From assembly GCF_037975245.1 (NCBI RefSeq), contig NC_092563.1, positions 17,785,594 to 17,849,593 on the forward strand: DNA of 64,000 nt, given 5' to 3'. Below, piece after piece: positions 48,993 to 61,800 of this stretch. The notes under the pieces are model-generated. The model worked only from the letters and a program-made list of their open reading frames with translations, did not search any database and was not told the origin of the DNA. The DNA is from Apostichopus japonicus (Eukaryota; Echinodermata; Holothuroidea; Aspidochirotida; Stichopodidae). Position numbers and translations under genes: made by a program. The number at the start of each line of letters is the position of its first letter. The stretch's first letter is position 1.

Positions 48993-49234
48993 TATGCCTT
49001 GAAGCAAGAAGATGGGGAAGCGGACATTCCAATAAACAAGAAGATGAATTTACGGAAGGCCAGGCGTAGCTTGGATGTCACAAACCAGAGGAAGAGCATG
49101 AGGGCTGGTGGGTTGAAAGCAACGTCAGCGTACAGCGACATCTCTAAGAGGTTATCGTTAGATTCGAGGTCGTCATCGGCAGAATTGGAGAACGGAGATT
49201 ACTTATCGCCTCAAAGAAGGAGAAGAGAACAGAG
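48993..49234 (+). CDS. FHOD: FHOD exon 10: FH3 end and start of basic/serine-rich linker
   Basis: Encodes residues 315-394 and two bases of Arg395. YALKQEDGEADIP is the FHOD signature (FHOD1 NALKLEDGDIEEAP). After that the sequence turns basic and serine-rich (KARRSLDVTNQRKSMRAGG; RLSLDSRSSSAELENGDYL; RRRREQR). In vertebrate FHODs this post-FH3 linker is poorly conserved and a likely place for phosphorylation. Acceptor TTTTTTGTTCAG|TAT, donor CAGAG|GTAAAA. A 120-bp tandem duplication lies just before the exon. Confidence 0.94.
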
Positions 49235-50180
49235 GTAAAATAAGTCCACAGAATGAAATTCAAAGAAGGTGGTTGCACACTTGCAGTTTCATTTATTTTT
49301 GCCATTAAATACATTTCAAATGCAAAGCATTTCTCACTTTAACTAGTTTCAGTTATTGTCAGATGTTTAAAATCTCAAGGATGTTTTCCTTCCCTTTCTT
49401 TGGAGCAACAAACCTTCATGAGTAGAATTTTTTATTAATAAAAGACAAGGTTTAGTTACATAACTGTTACAAATGCTTGTGCCAACTGTCCAAGGCTTTG
49501 CAGTTTATAACTGTGGTACTGTTATCTTGGGACTCTCTGTTATATACTTAAAAAGAGATGGTGGTTTCATGTACTAATGATGGGTTTTCTTCCATCTGTA
49601 TTTTCGGTAAGATGTTCATGCTGATTCCCCTTTTTATATAATCTCTCTCTCTCGCTCTGTATTGTTGAAGCAACTGTAAATACATATATTATGTTATCAA
49701 CATGGAACAGAAGGGAAAAAAGGAATAACACTATTATGTCAACTGCTAGGTATAGAATTGATGAAAAGAATAAATGAAGGAAAAGTGACATGCCTTTCTA
49801 AAAGTTTTCATAAAATAATCTGTTATTGGTTGGGGTTTTTTCCCCATTCACTGCTGAAGTTTATTGATTACAACTAGGAATAACAACAGTTTGTAGACCT
49901 AGCACTGCTGTGTTTCAAAGTTTTTATAGAACTGATGAGAGGGGGGACAAGTTTTTAAGAAGAGTCATCAGTTTTATTGATGTTTCATCTTTATTATTTT
50001 ACATCAGACGGTAATAAATTTTTACAATCTTGTAGATTTGTTCCCTCGATAATATTGCTTACAGGGTGGGTCCTGTTTCATTGCGACCTACTTACTTGCC
50101 AATATTTTCATTCGTTTTCCCCATCTTTGTAATTTTTTTTTTCTTTCATAATAATGATGTTTGGCAATGTTTTCTTGCAG
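49235..50180 (+). other. FHOD intron 10
   Basis: 0.95 kb, AT-rich, with a short TCTCTCTC tract at about 49641. Nothing else seen. Confidence 0.85.
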
Positions 50181-50323
50181 ACGAAGTAGAGACCTCTCTA
50201 TGGATAGTGAGGATTTAATGAAAGGAAACAGGTCAGATATCTCTGCATCACCGCTGATAGTCCAGCCACCGTCTCTAGTAAATCAGGCAACTGTTAGGCA
50301 TCCACAGCCGTATCAGAGAAGTG
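50181..50323 (+). CDS. FHOD: FHOD exon 11: serine-rich linker
   Basis: Completes Arg395 (AG|A) and encodes RSRDLSMDSEDLMKGNRSD, then a proline-rich stretch PLIVQPPSLVNQ and HPQPYQRS. Acceptor TTTTCTTGCAG|A and donor AGTG|GTAAGT are strong. It continues the frame of exon 10 without a stop, ending in phase 1. There is no strong sequence match to vertebrate FHODs; support is from splice sites, frame and composition. Confidence 0.85.
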
Positions 50324-53300
50324 GTAAGTATCGCTGATCAAGGTTATGAACCGGTGTTAATTCCACAAGAACTCTGAAGCCTTTGTGTGTACATACACTT
50401 TAAACACAACCATATCGAACAAGCAAAACGCCTTCTCCCCTCTAGGTTTCATACGTGAGTTTTTTGGGAAGTCAAGGGAAGTTTTTCTACAAGAATTTTG
50501 TGTCCTTTGACATGATATAAATATGTCTTGTTTCACTTTTCCTTAGTAATAAATCCAGTACGTCTTAGATATGTTCTGTACAAAACATTTTATTGTAGTC
50601 AAAACATAGCTCATCATTGAATAAAAGCAGTACTGGGAAAGTTGTTTGTTTAAATGCTTTTACTAAAAAAGTAAAAAAATACTAGTCTCTTTCTGATATC
50701 TCTTTTTGGGACATGAAATGGAATTCCTGGTAGAATGTTAAAAGTTCATGATGCAAACGTGAAGTGAATTTGAAATTAGTGATCAGATATGGAAAATGGT
50801 GTCTTTTAAGATTGCAACCATCTCACTGAAAAAAAACTTGAAAAGGTCTAGGAATTCTTTTATAAATTTCTGTGCCATAATCACAATGATCTAGGGTTGT
50901 GGCACTACAGACACAGTGGGTGAAGCTAAAATTCCAAATTGTCAAATTCCATAGATTTGGTGGATGGTTTACAGGTCTCTACAAAAGTGAGTCACAGTGA
51001 GATCCATTTGGAAGAGGGGAGGGGAGGGGGGATTAGGCAAAATTCTGCAACAGACAGATCCCCAACTTGTAATCCTGTTACACTGTCAGATCAAACAGTT
51101 AGTTAAAAAAAAAAAAAAATTAAAGAAAACAAGTCCATTCATCCATGCAGGAAGACTACATAACATTTCAAACATCCAAACCGTATCTTATTAGGTTATA
51201 CCCGATGCACTACTGTGCCTGAAAACTGATACCTTACTATTGAAACCTTGGGTCATATGTGGAAAGACATTCTCAGAGACAAAAGTTTCACTTTATGTCA
51301 ACCTCACGAGGCATGCAGTTTACAAAGAGACTGAGCTGAAAACTGTCTGGAAATCAACCCCATTTGACCACAATTGAGCAGAATCGTTGAACTACAATCT
51401 TATCGTAATTTTGTTCAAGCAACTTCTAAGAAGTAGGATATCACACATTTATTTGTTTCTTGATTGCCTCATGCTAACAGAGCCATGAAAAGTTAAGATC
51501 CTTGTTTATTTCTGCTGCAAGATTTATTATGTGCATCTTACTGCTTGAGATTTAACATGCTTGACATATTTTGTAATATATGCCAAATTATTTGAATTTT
51601 TTCTCTTTCATTGATACTTGGGCAGTATCATGTTGAAAGTGTAACTAAATGAGCAGTTTGGAATGTTCTGCCATTGATTTCACATTTCTCTGGGGAGAGC
51701 GTTCTGTATGGTAACTAAGCTTGTAAACGATATAAGAAACAAATTATATACAGGAAATGATCACTTTCTTCAGATCCTCTTCTGAGAAATGGTTAGAGAT
51801 CTCTACTTCTCCCTCCAAACTCTTTTTCCTTCAATATGAAAATGGTCCGCAAATTATCACTGTTTTATTTGATACTTTAATAATTTGTCATCTTGTCGAC
51901 AGTTTTTAAATTGATGTCATCTTGTGAAACTATTTCTACTGTTCTTTTCCCAACTTCTCAGATGACACTAAAACCAATAATAGGACAATATCAATCATGA
52001 GTTGTTGTTTATGGGGTTTTAATGTAAATTAGATATTTCAACTTCTCCCCCCCCCCCCCCCTCAACAAACATTACAAGGAACCAAGAGAACAATATGTTC
52101 ATTGGAGAAACAATTGTTGCTGGTCCTGGGTGAGAAGTACATTTCCAGATCTAGTGAGCAATCATATTTTGCTGTAAAGCTTAAGCTGAGCACAGTTGTA
52201 GCTTTTGGGGTTTTTAGATTATGTTGTTGACAATTCAATATATGAAATTAGTGCTGTCTCCGATTCCTATAGTTGTAAAGTGAAATACCTTCTGCAGTAT
52301 CTCCAGTTTAGATAGCTCCTTCACACAGGTATATCTTGATGTCACCTATCATTAATGTCCAGATACTGTACGTAAATCTTCAAACATAGGCAGACAGAAG
52401 TGTAATCCAGGAGGCTAACTTTGACATTTTAAAAATACTACATTGCTTTGCATACATGTAGAATTAGAAATGAAAATCATATGATTGGTGAGGTTATTTG
52501 GGAATGTCTGTTTGAATATATATGATCAAATTTGGGCTTTATTTTGGAATCTGTTGAGCGTGGTCTTATTTTGAAGTAAAGAGTGTACTTCCTATTGGTG
52601 TGAGTTCTTGTGATGATGTTCAAGAAGAAAATCTCTGGATTAAAATTTTATGTTAATGATCTGTGAATTTTTTTATTTTTTTGATTGGAGAATTAACATA
52701 TTCATCCAAAGATGGATAAACGTTTCATGCAAAGTGCAATGGTTTAAACCTGATCCAAACAAGAGTATTTCAGCATCATACTGTTTGCATCATCCCCTTT
52801 AAGCGATGTATCTACTGATCTGCGAAGATAAAAAGTTATCACTCATTAGGTTTTATGGTAAGAACATTTATTTGACAAACATTCTGTCTTTTCCATCAAA
52901 GAGAAGGAAGCCAGTTCCGGTGACAGCAGAACCTCTAGCTTTACTTCTTGCACGTGTCTCTTTCTTGCTGATTATTCAAATGCTTCCAAATCTTCTTCAG
53001 GTATTCCCTCTGGGGATCAGTTTGTCTTGCATGTCTGAGTACAGTATATCTTCCGTTTCCCCGGTCCATCGTAATAGCCATGTGTGCTGTATCTGGCATG
53101 TTTTACCATTTGTCTGTGAATAGTTTAGTAGTAAAGAATGGATCATTGTTGATTGGGAAACTTCAAGGGGTGCACTCAAACCCAACCATCATCTTTAGCT
53201 TACAAGACAGATATCTTTGTGAAGAGCAACTCTCCCAAAACAGCCAAGAAAATCCTGCCTGTTTGGGATTTGTGTCTTGGAGCTGTCATTTTGTATATCA

Positions 53301-55857
53301 GTATAAATGTCATATTAGGATCTGAAACCTTTTACTTGCTCCTTTCTTTGCTTCCTTTTATGTTTTCAACTTAGAATGTTAACAGAGTTAACGCTGAAAC
53401 TATTGCCTACATGAGGTTATGCTAAGAGGTTCAATATTTTAGATTCAGTGTTTGCAAAACCCATCTCCATTTTCAAAAAATAAACATTGCAATAAATAAA
53501 GAAATTAACATAAAACATTAATGCACATGTGACTGGATGATGTCATATTTAGAAGTGATCAAGTCTTCAGCATTGTATGGGAAAATAATATTAAATCTGT
53601 GGTATCTCCCAAAATTTAAGATTTTTCTTTGCTGTTTTGGGGAAGTTGTTCATGAAAGTTATCTCTATCAAATAAACCAATAAATGATGGTTGAGTTTCT
53701 CTCTCCTTATAACCCTAAATGTATTTGGAACGTCACTTTAGTTTTCGAGATGTATCAGTAGTATGAGACACAAAGATGCATTGGTGCATTGAATGAGGAA
53801 GTTGGAAATGGTGCAATGTCTGATTTGAGGAAAACCTTAAACTAAACACTACCAATTTAAATTGGTTTTCCTAAAGGAAAGTCTGCAAGGTATCATTGCA
53901 ATGAAAACGAAAAAGCTGTTTATAAGTTGAACAGTTGATTCCCGTTGGTTCTATTCATGACATCCAAAGACTTCCAAGGCTCCTTTTTCTGCAAGTGTGA
54001 ATGTTCTTTCCATTGTTTTATCCTTGTGTTTTATATGCCCTCCACTGTATGTTATTTTCAATGTAAACTAATGAGCTGTTGTGGAATCATCTGTAGGTGT
54101 GAACTGATGTCATGTTAATCAATCACATATATCCATAGTATGAACGCTGTAAATATCACAAGATTTATTCAATTCAAAGTTGCGTATTACCTATAATACA
54201 TCTCATGTTTGCCTTAAAGCAGTTGGTTAAAATGCTTTCAATACAAACTCTACTGCCACTCATGTATTCTGGAACAGATATATGTATATATATATTTTGT
54301 TAGTTTGTTGTATCTGAGTCAACACAGAGTTTGAATGCTTAAGCAGTTATCAAAGTGAATACTAACAACAATGTAAGCTTCAACCTACAAAATTTCCACC
54401 GAAAGAGTATCATAAATGCCTAAGCAAATTGGCATATAATTTGCATACAAAACTTGCATGAATTAGGCAAAATGCCAAGGGATTGTTCCCTTTTGGAAGG
54501 GAAGACACACGTTATAGCATTTTTTACATTGTAATCATTACTAAATTGACTGGTAGGAGTGTGTGAAGCATCAAAGTGTGATGTAACTTCTCAACCAGCT
54601 GCTTTAACGTAAAAACAAAACTTTCTACATCATAGTTATTGACGTGATGCTGTCTCCTCAAGATGTTTTAAAGAGCAAACTTAATCCAAGAATCTACATT
54701 GTTTTAGTTGTTTTGAAAATATTTTTCCAACACATTATTAGTTGTAACCCTCCAAGTTAATCACCAGTTAATTGTAAAAGTTTACTAATTGGTCTTAATC
54801 TTGAATTGTGGTTCATATTTGGTCATTGAGTAACATCTGAGCTGTTTGAGCTACTCTGTCGGTAAGCTAAGAGCTGGGAGTGTAACAGTGGGCATTAAGT
54901 GTAATTTAATATCAGTTTTGCAACACATTGAAGTATACAATTCTAGAGAGCATTTCCAAGCAACCCTGTTGCTAACATCAATACAAGTTATGTACTTATA
55001 CTTGATGATCCTTTGCCTCTGGAGTTTTAATTAATTTGTTGTCCTGAAGAAGCTTCGCACAGAACGAACAGGCTCGTCCCCCTTCGCACTCAATGAATAA
55101 TGTGTTCCTTTCTACCAACATGCTGCAATAGACTCTGTTTATAGGTGTGTCAGATATTTCTTTGTACTTTCCTTTTTGCCTGATTAAGGGTGTGTTGCAT
55201 GTCTCTTAATACAGCATGATGTTTGGATCATAAGCATAGCATGGATATAGTCTGCTAAATTATACTGACAGTTATGACCTAGCTAGAATCTAGTAACCTG
55301 CATAGTTTGTGTAAACTACAGTATACAGTTTGCAATGCCTTGTGAATGCTGTTGTTTGTAATTGCTCAGAGGAAACTAGGGCATAATGTCTAAGATAAAG
55401 TAAAGGCAAAGGTAATTTAGCATACCAGTGTAGTTTATTTTGGCTGGTTACTAAATATTTTAACACTTCACGAATGAGCATGTGACGTCACCATCAATTT
55501 TGCTGTGAAACATTCATTGTAATTGTGCTGAAGAATGATTTGATTTGAAGAACATACAAATGTGAATGTGGCCAAGCATGTCAGCATAACATGCACCATT
55601 TAGAGAGAAGACAAAGGAGCTGACTTTCAGTAGAAGCAGGTGTTATGAGCATGCAGAATGGACTTCTCACCTTTTCATCTTATTAGCATGCCTTACATCG
55701 AGCTAAGTACTGTACAATGTAGAGTTGCCTGCTGCTTGATACAGAATGCAGTTTGACTGATAGAAGCATGGAAATATTTGCATGGCATTGCAACTGACGT
55801 TTGATGACTGCACCCTCTTACAAGATGCTGACCAACCTTCCTTTCATTGCTTTGAAG
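50324..55857 (+). other. FHOD intron 11
   Basis: 5.5 kb containing a C15 run (52047-52061) and the candidate cassette exon (52902-53000). An alternative promoter for exon 12 in the last kilobase cannot be excluded. Confidence 0.7.
52902..53000 (+). CDS. candidate FHOD cassette exon (serine-rich)
   Basis: A 99-base stretch between AG (CTTTTCCATCAAAG|AG) and GT (TCTTCTTCAG|GTATTC) is open in the phase left by exon 11 (G|AG, Glu) and itself ends in phase 1, so including or skipping it keeps the frame. It would read KEASSGDSRTSSFTSC, then TCLFLADYSNASKSSS. The composition fits the serine-rich linker. The acceptor lacks the usual C at -3 and the donor is not ideal, and the next frame downstream is also open for about 35 codons, so this could be chance. 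Confidence 0.4.
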
Positions 55858-58800
55858 GAGATGATGAGGCTTTTGGAAAAGGGAGTGACATCATTGACAG
55901 CAGCAACCCAGTGGATCATCATTCAGATGAAAATGCAAAGTCGGGACAGGTACTTGCAGAAAAGATTCATGGTGATGTAGATTCACAACAATACACTCAT
56001 TGTGATGAAGAAGTTACCAGGCAAGAAGGAATCCTTGAAGAGCATCAAAACTCATGTGAAACAGACCATGTTGCAGATTCCCACAATTTGATCCCTACAG
56101 ATTTAAGACAGATACAAGAAGAAAAGGAAGATGAAGAAGATGATGGTAAAGATGCTCAAGCAGGATTGAAAGAGAATGAGCTATGCAATGGTTTTGTGGC
56201 AGTATCAGCAGACCATAGTGGTGTACCTTACTCTGTTGGAGATTCTGAAGAAACGTTTGGCAACACAGTTGAAAAGTATAAAGATATCACTTTGATGTCA
56301 TCTACTGATGAAGTTAATGAAGGAGAGGAAGATGAAGATGAAAGTACAGAGGAGGATAATGAGGATGCAGAGGAGGAGGAAGAGGAGGAGCAGGATAACC
56401 AGGAAGAAGATTATGATAACATCGTAGAAAAGGATGACAACATTAATTTAGAATTTCAGAATGTCCCTGCCATTATGATGAAGCACAGAGATGATGGTGA
56501 AAAAAGTGAGGATGTCATTTCTAAAGCTTATGATGATGTCTTTGAATACAGCTCAACTTCCCAATCTGTCGATGCTTTTGATCAAGAGCAGTTAAGAGAC
56601 AATGACAGTTTGCAGAGAGAAGGGCATATTGAAGAAGGAAGGGAAGTGGCTGTCAGACATGGTAGCAAAGACATCTCAACTGAAGATGGTCAGAGATTTG
56701 AAAGTGTCCAAAGTATGGGTGCAGGCATGAGTGAGTTTGATCATGGAAATACAACTGTAACAGGTCATGAGAAAATAGGGACTTTGGATGCTACTAAAGA
56801 TGAAGAACATGCAGGTATTGCAAATTCAGAAAGGAAGGAAGAATGCAAGGAAAGAGGAGAGGAAGACAAGTACAATAACATGTTGGCTATGCTGGAAAAG
56901 AGGCGTGAAGAAAGAAGAAAGCGTAGAGAGCGATTATCCAAAGGCAGTGGTGAAGAAGAAAAGACTCGAGGATCAAGAAGTGACAGCTTAGGCAGATCTC
57001 AGGTATATGAAACAGACATTAATACAACAAGTAAGGATGTTGAGGAGAAATCCATGACTGAGCCAGAGATGAATGCATTAGGAAAGAAACCAGAAGAAGT
57101 TAAAGGTGCGATGATGCATAAGATACCAATTATCATTGAGCCCTCTGAAGAACTGGATCCACAAGAGAAGAGGAAAAGACGTCATCAAAGACGGAAACAG
57201 CAAAGCAATTCTTTGGAAGATGTTGATACAAGTTTGTGTAGTGCAGAAGGCAGTGGAAATCATGATAAGGTTTTATCAAAAGAAGCAGAAAACAGTGATG
57301 AAGGTGTAATTACATTGGAGGGATGCTTGGATGGGGAAGCAACAAGAGAAGCAAATAATGAAAGTAGTGGTAAAGAATTAGAGGTACTGAACTTAGAAGA
57401 ATCAGATAGACCAAAAGTTGCTACTGGGACAACAGAGGTGGAAAATGGTGTCCACAATTCAAGAGAGAGTGAAAGGGAATCTGAGAGGGAGCGTTGGAGA
57501 AGGGAGAGAAGGCAAAAATATAGACAGAGGAGATCCCAAAGAGAACAGGAGCAAAATATTTCATCCTTGAATGATAGTAAATCCACTTATCCTGATAAGG
57601 AAAGTATTGATGATGTCTCAAATAGAAATGAAGATCGAGGTCATGTGATGGATAGTGATAGACGATCCAGAAGAACTGAACAAAATGCAAACGTTATTAA
57701 TTCGTCTGTTCCAGTAGAAATTAAAGATGAAGATGACTTAATGAGGATGCTTAGAGGTGACAGCTGCACAAAAGCAGAGATTGTACAAGGTACCGATGAT
57801 GTAATGCCAAGGCGAAGGCTATATTCAAGGCGCAGGAGAGGGGAAGGTTCTGGTTCAGGATCATTAGAAGATTCCATTACGAAAGGTGAAGACATTCACA
57901 AGTCAACATCTGAGGATTCTTTTGAAGTAGTTCAACCTGTTTCTGATGTTGAAAAGGATATTAAAATGAAGCAAGCATTATACTGTGGAGAAGTCAAGCA
58001 GGAAAAGCTCATTAAGAAACGGGAGAGAAGTCAAGAAGAGGATGACATTTTAAACCTTCTCAGAGGTGGAATTGCACCTGTGGAGATTCCTAGCCAGGAG
58101 GTTTGTACAGCACAGGAAGGAACCAGACGTCATGGTAGGCTAGGCCGGCAAAACAGAGTTAAGTCTCAAGAAAGTATTTCTAGGGAAGAAACTGAAATTC
58201 CATCACCCCCAAGTACAGATAGGGAGATTAAGGATGACCCCTCTCCAAAGCAGTCAAAGTCAGTTATTGATTCTGTCAAGAGAGGTGAAGAAAAAGAGAT
58301 AGACATGCAGACCAGTGTGAACGAAAACAGCACTCAACCTTCCAGTAGCAGCTATCATGAGGAAGAAGGGTTGGGCATGGAGGTGGAAAGAGCAGATGAC
58401 CTTGAACAGCTTCAAAGGAGGAGAAATCAGTCTGATGCAAAACAGAGTCAACAGAAGGAGGAGACAGACATGCTACTTCTTCGTGGTGGCGATGCTGTAG
58501 ATTCTACCCTTCAAGGTGAAGAAAGGATGGAAAGACCAACCCATACTAGAAGGAAGTTGGACAACTCTGGCTTCAGTGGTCAAAAGAATCACCAGCATCA
58601 TGAGGATGATGAAGATATGCTTCTTCTCTTGCGTGGAGGTGATTCAGTGCCAACTGCAGATAAAGTAAAATCTGGCAAGGATGCTGATAGCAGAGAAGTA
58701 AAACCTCTGCAAGAAATCAACAGAAACCTAGTGGACAGATCTGATCAGGCTAATGAAAAGAGAACAGTGTCTAACAAAAGAGGCAATAAAGAAGATACAT

Positions 58801-61800
58801 TAAGCATCCTGAGTAGTGGTGATACAAAAGAAACAAAGGAAAGAAAGTCCTTAATTCAAACAGAATTATTGGATGGTCATTCCTGTCATCAAAAGGATGT
58901 GCAAGATGGATCAAGACAAAAAGTGTCAAAAATTGCTACCCAGGATCAAGAGGATAGGCCAACTGTGTTTAAAGTAAGTATGAAGAACAGAAAGCCCAAG
59001 AACTTGTCTTCTAGGAAACCCATCATTAAGCCAGAAGAGGAGGAGGAACTTGTATCCATGTTGAGAGGAGATGGCGCACCCTTACGTGAAATTGACAGGA
59101 AAGCTGCCATTTTGGAGGAGGAAAAGGAGACAGGTATGGAAAAGTTATCAACTTCAAAACAGACTATGGTGGCCATGGAGGTGACAGCAGCAAATGTTGT
59201 ACAAGATGTCATTGGGATGAGACGTGATGATAGTAGTAACAAAGAAATTCAACAGACTACTCCATCAGATGATGGCAACAGAGAGGAGAAAGCAAAAATG
59301 AAGATTGCTGAAGAAGCAAAGAAACCACAGGAAGAAGTAAAGGTAGTACGTCTTAAGCTACGAAGCAAGAAAGGAGTAGAGAAAAAGTCTGTATCGAAGC
59401 AAGAGGATGAAGGAAAAGATGAATTAATGAGAGTGCTTAGAGGGGGCCTGGAAACAACCAAAAAGGTATCAGTAACAAGAAATGAGGACATACCTAATCA
59501 AAAAACAGATGAGGTAAAGTCTGTCACATTAAGAGCTAAGGTTGCTGTGGAAAATATTGCAAAAGGAAAGAAGAATTCTAAAGATGGTGCAGTAACTCCA
59601 ATCAAACAAACAATGAAAGAAGCAGATACTTTGCTGAATCTTCCAAAAGGTGGAGATAGTTTAAGTTCTAAGAGCAACATTTTTAATAAAAAACAGCTTC
59701 AGGAAAGTAAAGCCCCGGGAGGGAGAAAAACAGAAGTTGAGAAAGTCACTTCTGGGGAGGACCTTTTGAGTCTATTGAAAGGAGGAGATGCGAACACATC
59801 AAACCCCAGAAGAACTCAGAAGAAAGACGAGAATGTAGGGATTTCCTCTGATAATCTTAATAGAAGTATGAGACAGCCAAACCAGCGTACTGATAACCTT
59901 AGTCATCCTCAAGACCGTGAAAATGAAGACAAGATGTCATCAACTGGACAATCACAGAGGCAGCCAGAAAGAGAAGAAGATGATTTGTTAAGTATATTGA
60001 AAGGTGGAGATGCAGGGTCTTTCTCATCTAGTAACAGGGCTGTTGGTTTGGAGAAACAGAGGCATGGAAGATTTACTGCTAAGGAGATTGAGGATGAAAA
60101 ATGTAATAGCCTGGGCATTACTTCATTAAGGGAAAATATCTTAGAGGAAAAGAAGAAACTAAGAGATGAAGACAAAGATGTCAGAGAAGACCAGGATTCA
60201 AACAAAGAAAAGAAGAGACAGGTAAAAAATTTGAAGGAAATATATGGTAGAGAGAAAACATTTGCTGGTGAGGAAAAGAAAAGGAAAGGTACTACTGGAG
60301 AGAGGTTGATGGATGAAGAAAAATCACTCAAAGTAACAGATGATTTGAAAGAATCTGGGCAAGAAAATCAGAGCAGATCTCTTCAATCAAGTGAATATAA
60401 GAAAACAGTTCCTGAAATGACCAAAGACAGGGATAGGGAAGAGCAGTCTAATTTGCAGGCAAGAGGAGAAGAGCCTTCAAAGCATAGGGATGACAACTCT
60501 TCTGATATGGCTTTAAAATTAGCTAGGACAGACCAACAGAAGCAGTCGTCATCTCCAACTGATCGAAGAGGTAAAATAAATGCAAGGATTGAATCGTTGA
60601 ATAAAGCTAAAGAAGAACCAAAGCTCCGAAAGAAAGAACCATATGTACCTGTTACCAATCAAGCTGACATTAAAGAAAAGATTTTGAATAAGAGTAAAGA
60701 AGAATCTCATCCTCAGAAAAAGGTGGATTTTGTGCCTGTCACCAAGCAAGCAGAATTGAAAGAAAAGTACCTCAGCAGCAGTTCAGAACAAAAGCTGCCC
60801 TCAAAGAAGGAACACCCGGTACCTACAAGCAACCAGTCTGACATCAAGGACAAGTTGCTGGCTAAAGCTGTAGAGGAAGGAAAGGGTCATAAAGTAAGTG
60901 ACACTTCTGTCTCCAATAAATTATCCAGAACACAAGAACTGGACTCTGCAAAGGGAAATGAGGAAATAGATGCACTAGAAGAAGTGGACAAGGTGACAAA
61001 TAAGAAATGGAGAAAGGGTGCAAATGAAGCTGATCAAGTCCCTAAAAAATCCACAGAAAAGGGGAAGATGCTTGATCTGCGTGAAAAATTTATGCCTCCA
61101 GTTCAAGAGGGTGGTTCTCTTCCGAGGAACTTCAAAACAGGCCACTCCCAAAAGAATCAATCAGTACAAGCTGCTAGCAGCAAAGATGGCCAAAGGGAAG
61201 GGAAGCATGGTAAGGGTACTAAAGATACTTCTAAGTCATTGGAGGAACTCCTTGATATTGCTGTAGCAAGGAAGTCAATGCCGAGAAGAAGGAAACAAAA
61301 GCAAGTAGACAAAGTTACTGGTGAGGATGAAGTAAGAGTAGACACTGACATGAAAAATGAAAGGCGGGATGGGACAAGAAGAAATAAAGAGACGGTTAAT
61401 GAAAGAAAGAGAATATCTTATGAGGACTCCAGTTCAAAATTGGACAAGAGGTATGAGGTGGAACAGAAGGATTCAAAGAGAAATGAGATTGACCTCAATG
61501 ACGAAAGAAAGGTGACAGCAGTTGGCAAATTGAGAATTAAGAAGGATGGTGTTGAAAGTAATGATAAAGGTAAACATGGACAGAAGCAAGTCAGAGATAC
61601 AGGTTCACTCAATAAGATGGAACGCAAACTTGAGACAGATAATAACTCACTTCAAAGAAAGAAAGACAGACAGAGAAGTGAAGAGAGAAGATCAAGAAAA
61701 GACGATGTTAGTCAAAGGAATGCTAATGATAGGAGAGAAAGAGATGCGGGTGGTGAGAATAGTAGACCAATAAACCAAAAGCTTGACCTTCCTGCCAGTA

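Noticed and set aside
52997-53123. Continuation of an open frame after the candidate cassette exon (SLSCMSEYSISSVSPVH)
   Set aside because: It is in a different phase from the candidate exon and exon 11 and has no convincing donor.
55630-55641. A 9-nt symmetric microexon (TTTCAG|TAGAAGCAG|GTGTTA)
   Set aside because: It is too short to judge without RNA data, and the donor is weak.
55782-55857. ATG at 55782 as the start of a stand-alone 2,453-residue protein
   Set aside because: The context is weak (T at -3), a better ATG lies 14 bases upstream in another frame, and the frame joins FHOD exon 11 in phase. Kept only as an alternative in the findings.
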